NCBI RefSeq assembly: GCF_000208745.1
Contig: NC_030857.1
Coordinates: 17,737,072-17,801,071 of the forward strand
DNA: 64,000 nucleotides
Source: Theobroma cacao
Lineage: Eukaryota > Streptophyta > Magnoliopsida > Malvales > Malvaceae
Direction of reading: 5' to 3'
Below, piece after piece: positions 24,661 through 37,124 of this stretch. The notes beneath the pieces were generated by a model. The model made no database searches. It saw only the letters and a list, made by a program, of their open reading frames with translations, and was not told the DNA's origin. The first letter of the stretch is position 1; each line of letters starts with the position of its first letter. Made by a program: the position numbers and the translations under genes.

Positions 24661-25744
24661 CTACTTCTCTCTCTTTCCAACTGTTTTTTCTCTTCTGCTC
24701 CTCCGTGATTCACAGCCTCAACCTCGGCGGCGGATCCTCTTTCCCGCCACCCTCTGTTCACAGCCAAAATTTTCTCCGAGAATCACTTTCCTTTTGTTTA
24801 ATTTTTCCTCACACATACACACCGCAATCTTGGATTTTTAGTTTGGTTTGGTTGAATTTTTGTGTGAATTTTTGATTATGACGTTTGGATTTTTGTGAAT
24901 TTTGGATGAATTTGATTACGGATTGAAATTTATCTTGAATTTTGTGTGCATTTGATTGTGGACTGAATTTTTTCCATGTGCAGATTCTAGGTTGTTGATG
25001 AGTAACTGTGTGGCGGGAGTCGGAAGTCGGGAGTCGAAGGAGAGACAGAAAGGACGCTAGAAAAAAAATCAACCTTTCACATGTACACGTGGCATACAAC
25101 ATTTGCCACCCAAGTTCTTCGGATTTAACGGTGTCAGACTGACAGTTGGGGTGGGATTGAACAGTTTTTATAGTTTTAAGACTAATTTCTACATTTTAAT
25201 ATAGTTCGGCACTAAATCTGTAATTAACTCTTTCTTTTTCCAACTTTGCTTTGTTTTTCTCTTACCCTTCAGTTGTCTCTTTACGTGGTTTCCATGGAAT
25301 TTTTAATAGTATTAAATTCAGACAAAGGAAGAGTTTCTGTTTCTGTTTTGGGTTTCCTACGGGTTTCCTGCACGCCAGGACTTGTACTTCAATTGTGAGC
25401 ATCTCTACCTCTCTTCTCTCTTACTTTCAATCTTTGTTTGCTTGCTTCCCTTTATATAATTGCTCTTGTATGTTACAACATAGACCTCGACTCCTTTCTT
25501 TCTTCTCCTTTGCTTCGGTGGGTAAAGGTACTACTGATTCTATGTATTCCCCTCCCTCTCTGCAAACGATGTTTGTCATGTTCTATCTGATTAGTATTGC
25601 ATTTAATTTCATATGTCTATATAATATTCTTGGTTTCTGCAAGTCCTCCTTCTTGTTGTTCTCTTCTTCTTTATATGTTGCTCTTTGGATCAACAGTCTT
25701 ATGTTGTCACCGTAATTGATTCATGGTTCTTTATGTGACTTGTA

Positions 25745-26098
25745 AGATGAATGGCAAAACAGAAGCTTAAGAAGAAGGGTTTGATTGCTGTTGTTCTTAG
25801 AATTGTTTGGAGTGCTATACTTTATGTGGCTGGATTGAAACAATAGGATTCATGGTAAAAAGGTTAGAAGTGATACTGCCATTCTGAGTTGCATTTAGGA
25901 GGTGGTTCATAGCAGGCTTCATGATATAGAGAATATAGCAGGGGATATGATTAACAGAACCCTCTGTCAAAACTGGGATTTAAAAGGTCATATGTTTGCC
26001 TAGTTATTTGCCAGTTTGTTTCATTTGTAGCATGCTTGCCTCCATCTTTGAATGAATTAGATCTCTTTTTCCGCAGAAAAAAAAAAACAAAACACAAA
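25745..26098 (+). mobile_element. 5'-truncated LINE remnant with A-tail
   Basis: Broken frames at 25,775-25,985 read GLIAVVLRIVWSAI, then NNRIHGKKVRSDTAILSCI, then EVVHSRLHDIENIAGDM and LCQNWDL. This is the pattern of the C-terminal end of plant non-LTR reverse transcriptase ORFs (family knowledge, weak match). An A-rich tail follows at 26,075-26,096. It lies in the presumed 5' UTR intron of the MFS gene. Confidence 0.4.
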
Positions 26099-26666
26099 CC
26101 TTGATGGCTGGGATCGGGATCATGAATTACAGGTCAATGATTACAGGATTAAGTTTAGCAATAATTCACTCTTTGGATACCGAAAATAATAGTAATATAA
26201 AAAGCCCCTATTTCATTGTTCTGTATGATTTGGTAAAAGACAAAGGAAATGAAGTGATTATTAAAGTCCTAAAGACTAAATTCTTCAATCAACTCCTCTT
26301 TGTCCTGCATTAGTTATAAGTAACTGTATGTAATTTAGAAATTCCACATCATAAAGCTTGCAGCTTTTTGTCACTGCACCGAATGCTAAAAAAGAAGGTC
26401 TTGTGATCTCATTGAGTTTAGTAATACTAAAGTTTAATGAATTGTATTAATTTTAGCAAAAAAAAAAATTCAAAATTTTTCTTGTGAATATTCTTGCTTG
26501 GCCTTTTTCTTGACTCTCCTTTGCTTCTTCATATAAATACTGTGGTACTGTTTTTTAGTTTAATAGTTACTCTCAACCATGACCGCTCTCCTTGTAGGTT
26601 TGGATTGATCAGGAACTGCAATTCTTTACACAGTTGAAAGAGGTTTACATCACCTCCTTGACTGTA

Positions 26667-29600
26667 ATGAGTAACAGGATTGAAGATGATTCATTCTCTA
26701 AGCCTGTTGGAAGATGGTCTGTTTTCTATTATGGTGTGGGTCACATGCTAAATGACATCACGGCTGCATGCTGGTTTACTTATCTCTTACTGTTCTTAAC
26801 AGACATTGGGCTCTCACAAAGGTATAGATCTTAGTACTCTGTCTGAAATTCATGCTTCAGGATAGATTTGAAATATATTTTTCCTCTTTTTTCTAATTGT
26901 GACTCTTAACTTGTGTGTTTATCCTAATAGCTTTGAATTAAAAATGGTTCTGTAAGTGCATATTGTTTAACCTATCTCGTGTTGAGTTTGGTATCAGTAA
27001 AAGTTAATCTAGTAATATAGATATGATCCCACCCTTTCATTTGTTTACACAAAGTGAGATTTTTTGCTGATTGTTTCACATATGTATAAGTCTCAAAGGA
27101 ATTTAGGTGCTATTTATGCCCCTGTTTTCATTCTTTCATTAAAATCCAGTCTGAAAACTCATACCATTTGGAGGAAAAAAAGGGTATAAGCTCTTAAAAC
27201 TCCAATTGGCAGCAGTAGGTGCATCCATGTCGATGCAGAATTAAGATCGCAAGCATGTTAAATCTGTCATGTTCACAAACATACACATTTTGTTACGAAT
27301 GAAGTCCAGGACTCAGGTTTTTGTGCAGCAGAAGATAGAAATCACGTTTTAGAATTAGGGAAGGATTGTGTTTAACCCCATTGACATGAATTTTATGATG
27401 ATTGAAGTGTTTTATATACAACAATGATAGAGATGGTAACCAGAAGTAGAATGACTTTGAATTCTTTGGTCTTATGTTGGAATAGTTAATGCCCTCATAC
27501 TTTTAAAACTATCACCATGAATAGGGAGGCAGTTGGGTGGGAGAGGTGGGGTCCCCACCTCCATCCCATAATTGTAACCCAATATCTTAATACCTTACCT
27601 GGAACCTTCTCTGCTGCAATCTCGGGTTGTCATTTGCAATACTCATCGTGGCCATGTGAGAAAAATTTATGTCTTGCATTCTACCATTTTACTCTGAACT
27701 TACTATTGTTGTTTATTTCATAAAAAGACGTTTCATTTTAATATAGATTGCATTTTTAAATATTTTATGATATAAAGAGTCTCTCGTATAGTATCGATGT
27801 ACAAAATTCTTGATGTAATACATTTATATGATGTAAATTAAAAAAATTAAAAAATGACATAACTTTTTATTTATATCCTGATGCGGGGGTACAGCAGGAC
27901 AACGTAAAGCAGTGACTTCCTAGTCCCCTACCTTGATTTTTTACTGATATAACCCACCTACGCTGTTTTCAAAACAACAGCCATCCTTGCATGGGAATAC
28001 AGGTCAAAACCTGTTAGGGAAATATTTTTTTTCCATCCCTAGCCATGCAAAAGAAAACACATCTTTATTGGATCTCATCCTACCTATGTGGGAGTATGAC
28101 ACAGTGGATGCCAGTATAACTTTTGAGATCATGGAAAATAAAAGCGCAAATTTGCTAGATGTCATTCTAGTATTACACAAGATCTTATGTTACCAGAAAA
28201 GAAGAACTGTCTAAACGTTTTAGATTTTATGATTTTCTTCTTTTTTACATAAAAAGCTTCTAAAATTGATCTACTTGGTTTTGGCTTATTATTTACTTGA
28301 ACTTAGCTAAATTGTATGATGAGCTCTTTGAAAATCATTGATGTAAATTATGCCTTCATTTATTTTTTTTCGTTTTGTAAATCTAATATTTCATGTATGT
28401 CCTTTTGTAGGGATGCTGCTACTGTCATGCTCTCCGGCCAGATAGCTGACGGTTTAGCCACCATCTTTGTTGGTGAACTGGTAATTGATGTTGAATCTTT
28501 GTTTTTATACTTGTTATCTGATAGCCACTAATACATGCTTTACGTGCTTGGTTGTGATGTGCAGCATGATTGAAATTAGTACTATAATTCTAATATCAAG
28601 CAAGATTTTTTGATTTATCTCCTTCTTTTCTAATGATTTGTGGCATTAACTTTCCCAAATTTTTTGTTCATTTACTTGATAGATAGACAGGTTTGGACAT
28701 TTCAAAATATGGCATGGTGCAGGATCTATCTTGGTTGCTGTTTCATTTTCTTCTGTTTTTGGTGGTTGTTTACCTTGTAAAGCCCTTGCTACGTTTTCAT
28801 CAACAGTAGAGACTATTTCATACAGTACATTTGCTGCAATTTTTAACGTGGGCTGGGCTGCTACTCAGGTTTCACACATGTAATGTTTCTATAGCCTAAT
28901 TTCGGCCTGTTAAAATGTGCACGATATCATATCAACTCTTTAAAGCAGGACAATGGGGCAGGGAACATGGTTTTAATGTCAGAGATAGAAAAGCAAAAGC
29001 TTTAGTAAAATGCAGGAGCTCATGGCAAAAGCTCACAGTTTCCAAAAATGAATGACTGGATTGGATGGGATGAAGTTTTTTCTTTTTCCTTCTAAATTCT
29101 TACCAATTTTTTTTTTTAATTTGGATTCTTGGGACAGGATATCATTTATATTTTTCCTTGATCTTGGTATCCAATTACATTTCCCTGGGTTCTAATATTT
29201 CTATTGCAGGTCCATGGTGAATTGCATCTCTCTCAATTCAACTAGCAGAGTAGTGCTGGCAAGCTGTCGGAATGCCTTTACTATGGTCAACTCCCTTACC
29301 TATTGACTTTATGCATGCTTATGAGTATCATGGCTGATATTAAATTTCCTGTTAATCTAGGTTGCAAATCTCAGCCTATATGGAATTGCTTTAATAGTAT
29401 TTGATATCAGCATAGCAAAAACTTATGCTGATATTGAAAATCAGGTATGGTCTTTACAGAAGATGTGATCCTGAATTTAGGTGTTTTTGTTTGGGCATAA
29501 TCATTATTTTGGCCTCCACTGAGCAGTACCGCTGGATTGCATACTTATCAATATTCATAGGATGCTGCTTTGTGGGCATATTTCATCTTGGAACAAATGA

Positions 29601-31812
29601 ACCAAGGTGAGCTGTAGCTTTGAACAGAATTCCCCAGCATGTTTTGCAGGTTACGCAATTGTAGCTTGTTCCTTATTGCAAGAATTTTATATTCTAATGT
29701 AGATCAAAGATAGGTATACATGGAAATATTCATGCAAGGATTTCATGGACATATTGGTTCCGCAAAATTCTATACTATCAAGTTGCTCTTGTTTACGTGC
29801 TTACAAGACTAGTGCTCAATGTTTCACAAGTAAGCATAAATTTTTTGCTTTGATTTGTGGCTTAATATACTTTTCACTAATCGCCCAAAAGGAATTATTT
29901 TAAACTTAAAGATGGTTTCTTTTTGTGAAGGCATATCTTGCATTCTATGTGATTAATGATTTGCTGATGGCCCAGTCTGCTAAAGCTTTGGTATGTGAAT
30001 AGCAGTTGTCATCATTAGAATTATTTCCTGACTTCGATTTGTTTTGGAGTTGAATGTTTGGCCTAATATCTTCTGTTATTGATTGGTTAGGTTCCTGCCA
30101 TTATCTATATTTGCAGCTTCATAGTATCTGTTCTTCTTCAGGTCTGCCTCATAAAACTTGTTCTGTCTTTGAAAAGCTTCATCTCACTCTTTTTAATACT
30201 TAAGTTTAAAGTATTAACCTTATAGGAGATTGCATGGAATGGCCAACGCCTGAAGGCTTATTATGCAGCCGGAGGAATTCTTTGGATGTTTTGTGGTGTA
30301 GGGATTCTTCTCTTACCTAGAAGCATGAGTCTATTCATGTATGCCATATCGGTATTTATTGGAATAGCTAATGCATTAATGACGGTATGTTAGAAACCCT
30401 GTGCCTTTGTCTTCATTTACTTCCATGCAATGTAAAATTGGGACATACACCGGTGACAAGTTATACTGTGACCTAAGCAAAATGCTGTCTTGAATGTTGA
30501 TTGTCTCAAGTGAGTGTACTCGTCTGTTGACAATGTATTGGAGTTAAAATGAAGTGGCATTTGAATCAGAATCTTAGTTTAAAAACCTTCCTTAACCTGC
30601 TAGCCACTTTCCAGCCATATGTTGCTAGTAGTAATTTTGATTGAGAAAAAGCTGAATTATTCAGGATAGCAAAATGCTGTCCAAAATTTAATGCGTCATG
30701 CAGATATATGGTTGTAAGTTCAGTTGGCATTGTATCAGAAGCTTTGATGTGAATCTAGTCACTGTCCGGCCATACATTTGTAGTAGCAATTTCATTGAAA
30801 AAAAAGCTGGAGTATTACATTTAAAGTGGGGTCAATGACATTTCTTGTAGATAGATGTTTTGGCCATGTGCCAGATTGTTGGTTCACTGTATAGTTTTCT
30901 GGATGTGATGATGAACGTATTCATAAATCACAGGCACACTGCTAATATAACAATACATGGGTTTTATTTATCAGCTTATTAAGATGATTCCTATATCACA
31001 TCCAGCATTTGGTGTGTGATTTTTGTTACGGTATCTGCTTTCATTCAATTGAGGAGATAAAACCTTGTCGTATAGGTTAGTTGCGTATGATTCATTTATT
31101 CCTTGTGTTTCCTTCGGCCCATTAGAGTCAAGACATTTGTTTCGTATTTATATGTTTAAAATATGATTTATTTATTCCTTTCTTAAATCAATATAAAGTT
31201 TTAGTATTTTGATGCAGCAAACTTTATTCATCTTATTTTCCTTTTCTTATGGTCCTTTAGTTTTTTTTTCTTTCCTGTTGCTTATTCCAATTGTAAATGA
31301 ATGTAGGTAACTGCAGTCAGCATGCAGAGTATAGTAATTGGTGAAGATCTTAATGGTTGTGCATTTGTTTGTGGATCATTGAGCTTCCTGGACAAAATCT
31401 CATGTGGGCTTGCCCTATTTGTTCTTCAATCCTATCAAAGTAAGTTTTCTGTCATATCTGAATACATGTTCAACCTCTCTTAATTCCCCTTTTCCTCCCT
31501 CTCCATCTGTACCTAAAGAACAATGAAAAGAAGAGGAACTTGACATGCTTCTTTATACCTGTTTCTCAGTTTGGAATCAAAGGTGATATCCAAGAATCTT
31601 CTTTAATGTGTGTGAATGGTATAATCTTCTTTGATGCAGGTAACTCACCTATAATTGTGGGAAACTATTCAACAAACTTTAATTTTTCAGTTACGAGATA
31701 TGGTTTAGGTCTCGTACCAGCATTCTGTTCAGCTCTTGCAGTGGCTGTCACATGCACCATGGAACTACAAACCCCATTGTCAAAGCCGCTGATGGAACCC
31801 TTGTTGGAATGA
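26667..31812 (+). CDS. MFSD12-like major facilitator superfamily transporter
   Basis: Twelve exons: 26667-26821, 28411-28480, 28683-28879, 29210-29285, 29361-29444, 29527-29606, 29703-29829, 29931-29990, 30091-30141, 30226-30384, 31307-31439, 31640-31812. All have GT-AG borders and matching phases, giving 454 residues. The start is the ATG at 26,667, 70 bases inside an exon that begins after a TTGTAG acceptor. The protein begins MSNRIEDDSFSKPVGRW and has about 12 hydrophobic helices, with GHMLNDITAACWFTYLLLF in the first. DRFGHFKIWHGAG after helix 2 is the MFS loop 2-3 motif. Conserved plant motifs include VSHMSMVNCISLNSTSR and YRWIAYLSIFIGCCFVG. Animal MFSD12 acts in cysteine import into lysosomes and melanosomes; the plant substrate is unknown. 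It converges with the SOSEKI gene, with 212 bases between stop codons. Confidence 0.9.
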
Positions 31813-32024
31813 TGTTGGGAAAGAAAGAACCACCATGTTCAAACAGACAAGGATTCTAAGATGTATTTTTTTCTATTCACATCATGTAATTGTACATAAG
31901 CTATCTGTTTACAAAATATATTTTTTGGATAATGATAAGCTATCTATTTCATTCACATTAAAAAACCTGGCAGGTATGAATTGTTCTCATTTCTCCCTGA
32001 CATTCATAATGCTAGCAGTAACAT
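31813..32024. other. Compact convergent 3' intergenic spacer
   Basis: Only 212 bases separate the stop codons of the MFS and SOSEKI genes, so their 3' UTRs probably overlap on opposite strands. The AT-rich middle could hold poly(A) signals for both. No other feature is seen. Confidence 0.6.
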
Positions 32025-34580
32025 TCAGATGGTCAGGAAAACGCTAGGAGATGGTTCCTTGTGGGAGGAATTCAGCCAGTTTCTCAATTGAAGCGACGGT
32101 AATCTTTTTGAGGCCTTCGTTCCTTTGCAGTTCTTCATATGCCTGTGCATCCTCTCTGGCTTGAACAATTTCCCGCATTGCCTACATTATATCGGGGAAG
32201 ATTCGATTAGTGTTTGATGGCAGCAACTAAAAGCTCTATTCAAACAAGGCAACTGAAGTGGATAATAATTAAGGTTCGGTTGTAGATCATAATTACTGAC
32301 ATCCCATGAATTCTTCTAATTTAGGATAATATTCCTGCTTGAAAACATGTCTACAAACTTGCAACATAGGTTTCAATGAGATTAAATCCAATCTAAAAAA
32401 GATTTTAGATTTGTCTGTTAGGTATGGTTAGGTGTCATGAACTCACATTTTTAATCCAAAAAATATATTTGGTAGGTAAAAAAAGTTCTTAATTACAAGT
32501 TCAAGACTTATTTAATTTTTTAGTGACATCTAATCTTTTACCTTCTATTTTATTTAGTTGTGTAAGTGCACGTCCGAGCTTACAAGACCTTAGGATACAG
32601 TCTCACGTCAATAAAAAATTGAATAAATTTGATATTACTTATTGGAGATCAACATATTTAATCTATGAAACATATGTACTAGATAGAGGAAGACTCTAGT
32701 TAAAGTTTGAGACCATCCTATTACTTATCTCTTATTGAGCGGAACCTGTCACACAGGCAGCTATCTGTGTTATCATCTTGTCATGATTGCTGATTGCACT
32801 TTGTTTGTGAGTTCACTCTATAAGCAAAGTAAAACTGCAAAACTAATTCAAGTAGTTCATCAATCAAAATTGGAGTATAAAGTCGGGAATAAACTAATGG
32901 GAAACATAAAAGACCTTTACGAATCTCATTTTCTCTTGGCGTTTTGTACTTTTGTTAAACTTTTTTATCAGTTCGTCTTCGGCACCCTGCGGTGGTTCCT
33001 TTTCCTTTCCGCATTTTAGTTTCTTAAGCGGTTGAGTTTGGTCTCCTCTCGTAGCAATCTCCTCCATTTTGCAGTCAGCAATATATCTAAATATATAGAT
33101 CGGATATATGGGCACTTACGAGCAAGTTGGCCCTCCCACTGGCTTGCATGCAGCCGAAACCACTTTCGAGCAACCAAATTCAGCCCTCTGCTTCTTCTTG
33201 CAATCCTTGGCCTCGTCAAAGCTTTTCCTTCTACATGGAAGCATACAATATCAGTACCCTTCATACATAATATTTGAGTAAAAAGGTAAAATGATTGGGG
33301 AGTAACGACATACGGAGCAATGAACTGTTGTTGCTCATTCCATGGAGTTCCAATAACCCTGGCAGACCCACCCAGTTTGTCTCCTTTACTTATCTTAACG
33401 CTTTTATCACCGGAATAGTCGAAATGGGTAGGCTTGATTTTTCCCGCTCGATTAAGCATGATTAGCACAGCATCGTCGGTGTCAACGGCACCACAGCTCA
33501 ACAAATTCCGAAGCTTCTGACGTGCTCCACTCGAATAGGTCTTGCTTTTTGCATAGGGTAGTGCCGGTGAAAATGGCGGCGATGAAAATGATGAACAACT
33601 TGGAATATCCATTACTTTGTCCACGTTATTGTCCTTGCTTTTGTCTTTTGTCTTCGCCCCTCTCTTGTTCTTCTGATTCTGCATGGCGGAGTAAAAGGAA
33701 GATGGGTCTTCATCTTTGTCGCCCTGCTGCGTCTGGTGAGACTTGTCGTCAAGCTTCGTCTCTAGGTCCAAGGCAAATTGAGGTGATTCTTGGTAGATTT
33801 CGGGCAAAAAATAACTTGAGTTGTCTTGTATTGCTTCCTTAGGTAACGGCTTGTTCCGGGGGTCCTTTTCTTCAACCTCAACGGCCCTCTTTTCACCCTG
33901 TGAAGTAGGCTCTACAGTGCCAAGAAAACGTATAATGAGCCCCAAATATTCAACTGTTAAGCACAGTCTCAAATATTGAAATGGAAATGAATAGGGTAAT
34001 AACCAAATGGGGTAGAGGGCACGATTTCGGAGCCTTTAAGGACATATTCGTTGTCCGAGATTGGGGTGATTAGTTCATCATCCATCAAGTCTTGCCAGAC
34101 ATAACCGGTCTTGTACCTCCTGCAATTAAATTTGGCCAAAATGGAAATGTAATGGCCCATTAGAAATGACAGATTCAAACTTCATTGCACAATCATTGTA
34201 GTAGTAATAAAGTTATTCGTGAATTGTGGCATAGATTTACAGAGGTAGGGATCAGGCAGGTATATAAAAATACCTCTTATAGGACCAAGAAAAAGATTCC
34301 GGCATGCCTTTTCCTCTCAAATCTGATAGCCACCTCTTCACATCTTTTTCAATGGATCAATCAAAACACACTAGTTAAGGAATGGTTTGCTATATACCAG
34401 AAAGAGAAATGAAACAGTGAATCAGAGCAAAGATGTTGGACCTCTTAGATAAACGCCCTTTTCATTGACATGGTGAACACGAATGAGATGGGGGTGCTCG
34501 GTGCGACCCATACGGCTGAGGAAGTATATGATGTGAAGTCTCCTCAGTTGGCCTCCTCCGCCTTTACCCGCAGCTTCCAT
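32025..34580 (-). CDS. SOSEKI (DUF966) polarity protein
   Basis: Six exons, complement(32025-32181, 33120-33230, 33314-33911, 34004-34119, 34274-34343, 34442-34580), all in phase, encode 396 residues. The N-terminal SOSEKI domain (about 12-104) has [47 protein letters not shown] and [13 protein letters not shown]. This DIX-like fold lets the protein polymerise at one corner or edge of plant cells (known for the SOK family). The middle is polar and low-complexity. After an [14 protein letters not shown] block, the last exon supplies a C-terminal finger, [20 protein letters not shown] (344-363). That exon lies 938 bases past the previous one and was placed by phase and motif fit. An RLPSLQ tail follows to a TGA. 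The first ATG is at 34,580. Confidence 0.88.
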
Positions 34581-35080
34581 TGCTATTCTGCTCCCTCTTG
34601 TCCTAGTGGTTCCTGTTACCAAGGTTGAAGAACAACAGCCAAAAACAAAACTCTCAATAAGCCATCATGAAGATTCTTATATACAAAAAGCATCGCTAAA
34701 AGTCGAGAGAGATGCGCTGCCGGCCTGCTTCACAAGAAGTCGAGAACGAAATCATCATCATCATCATATATTCTATTCCCAAATCGTCATGCTTGATATT
34801 TTAAAGTGCAATGTGTATGCAGGCCTACCTATAGATGCCAAAACATAGAAGAATCCTGTATAAAATAGAACATGGAATAAGTGATCCAGGAAGAGAAAAG
34901 AAGCCTTGGTAATGGAGCTGCTACCAGAGCGCTTGGGTGGGTTTGGAAGATGAGGATGCTCACCAGATTTAGGGCTATATATATCGGAATCTATAACAGA
35001 TTACTCGCAATTATAATGGGGGTTAGTTCAGACCAATTAAACGAGACTGATCATTGTACTTAGTACATAACCCAATTCTG
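34581..35080 (-). promoter_or_regulatory. Upstream region of the SOSEKI gene
   Basis: A TATATATA run at 34,976-34,983 is the only TATA-like site, about 395 bases before the ATG, which would imply a long leader. A short ATC repeat lies at 34,751-34,769. No gene is seen here. Confidence 0.3.
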
Positions 35081-35148
35081 GTTTATTTTGACATTCCCCT
35101 TTGGTGGCATCCTCCTTTGTATTGTATGAACACTTTTATTTTGCAATC

Positions 35149-35541
35149 CAAACACACTATTTTATATTAGTATTACTCAAGTTTTATAGTATAAGTTTGA
35201 CTTACATTCGATAGTGTAACGGATTTACAATTTTAATGTAAAAATATGTATACGGTTATAATCGTTTTTATTGTATAAGCTCAAAACCTATCTCATCTCT
35301 TATTGATGTAAGATTTATAAGATTCATAAGTGTTGATGTAAAGAGTTAAGTAGGTTTTAATACGACTTGTAACGATTTATAGTTTCAACTGAAAAGATAC
35401 ATTTATTAGATAAAAAAAAATCGTTATTTTTAAGTCCAAAATACATCTTATTTTTTATCAATGTGGGATCCGTGATAGCAACAATGACTTTCTATGAGCA
35501 TTTAATCAATCGTTTACTACTAAAACAAAATAGTGTATTTG
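35149..35541. mobile_element. Possible MITE (393 bp)
   Basis: CAAACACACTATTTT at 35,149-35,163 is the near-inverted copy of AAAATAGTGTATTTG at 35,527-35,541 (one mismatch). Inside are two copies of a block like CTCATCTCTTATTGATGTAAGATT (about 35,292) and CTTATTTTTTATCAATGTGGGATC (about 35,447). The flanks show no clean target-site duplication, so the class is uncertain. Confidence 0.45.
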
Positions 35542-37017
35542 ATATCTACATCCTTATAGAAAAAGATTTATGAGAAGACAATACCAAAATTTGAAAAAAA
35601 TATAATTTTTTTGGTCAAAATTCTAGTGTCATCTTTAAACTTTAGTTAATTTCATCTATTAGAACATATAAAATTCTCTTCTTCTTTTTCATAAAAAGGA
35701 ACTTATAAACACTTAGAGGGGTAATTATTTAAACATTTAATGTTTGAAGCAATACTTATGCACGAGGATGATAAAAGGCTTTCAGTTCAGAGATTGAAGA
35801 GTTTAAATTATAAGATAATCTAAAATGGATGATACATGATTTTTTTTCCTTCTTTCTAAAATTAATTATTAATATTTAACTAGGGAAAATACTATTATTC
35901 TTTTAAAAAAAGCCACCCAATAAAATTTTAAATTGAAAACTCTGTTAAGTTGGAGAAATGGAAATGCTAATGTGACAATCATATTAGCATCCTTGTCGAC
36001 TTATTATGTCATACTAATAGACCATACATTTTTATTTTCTATAAAACAAATACCGTTTAAATTTACCTCATTCTACTATCATGCATAAAATATATCAACT
36101 CTATTCAATTCAAATTAAACAAGAGAGTTCACAAAAGCCTTAACTTCTCAAAAGGTATGCTTAATTAAAGACTTTATATCTCCAATAACTTTCCACCAGT
36201 AGTCAATTTCACATTACAAGATCCGAAACAGAATCTAAGGTCTCCTTTCCCACCAATGATAGCAATCTTCCGAAAAAGGTGAAATTGAACCCATTCCAAC
36301 TTGGTATATCAAAAATTGTATTATGTTGAAAAAATCAAACATAACACAATAATATAATATAATATAAAACAAATGAATTCACCTCGGGTCAAGTTTAGAA
36401 AAAGCAACTCCTACGCATATATGTATGTATTCCTAATGTTAAAGGAGGACGAAGAATGGCATAATTAACTGCATACTTGGTAGCTCTTTAAAAATTTGAA
36501 AGCTAGCATATTTTGGAATCAAAGTGTTTTAATAGTCTTGTGTTGCTTGCAGAGACACTATGATAGCATCTACATTCTCAGCTCTTTGTTTTCGTTTCTT
36601 ATGGTGTTGGCTTATTTTATGGATGAAACAAAGTTCAATTAATTGTTACCATCGCCTTCTTTTTGAAGGATATTGAATTCCATTAATTAAGAGATTAAAA
36701 CTAAAAAGAAGTAATAAAACGTCAAGTGATTCTTTGAATGATCTGGCCTTTGATTTTATATTAAGATATGGCTGACATTCATTTCATCTGCTAGTTTGAG
36801 TTGATCCAAAACCAACAGCAAGAAGGCGTTCAACAAATTAGAATATAGTATCAATTGACGGACAATAAAAGAAGATTTTCGATATAAAAATATGTAGAGA
36901 TTCCAGACTTGGATGGAGCTGAAAGGATTTATCGACCAAGACAAATATACGGACGAAGTATGATGGAAAAAAGTAAAATCAATTAGTTAAGCCCCATGGA
37001 TCTCTTGGGCAGTTGCC
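35542..37017. other. Intergenic AT-rich DNA upstream of CYP716 copy B
   Basis: No gene is recognised. Homology with the copy A promoter starts only near 36,990 (CCATGGAT, then CTATAAATATGGCAACC), so most of this spacer is unrelated to the copy A flank. Confidence 0.5.
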
Positions 37018-37025
37018 TATAAATA
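37018..37025 (+). promoter_or_regulatory. TATA box of CYP716 copy B
   Basis: TATAAATA lies 107 bases before the start codon and is embedded in a stretch shared with the copy A promoter. Confidence 0.75.
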
Positions 37026-37124
37026 TGGCAACCAGATGTGAGATGAATCTCCATTAGTTCCAGTGTGATAACACCTTTATTAATTGAAGTAGCAAAGGTA
37101 AGGTGAAAGGTTAATTAAGCAGAC

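Noticed and set aside
25251..25715. A 154-codon frame upstream of the MFS gene
   Set aside because: Phenylalanine/serine-rich translation of a pyrimidine-rich leader and intron stretch; no motif, no plausible splice link.
33016..33972. A 318-codon minus-strand frame as an independent gene
   Set aside because: It is SOSEKI exon 4 read through intron 4 into a shifted frame of exon 5. The spliced model preserves the conserved RKSFDEA and finger motifs.
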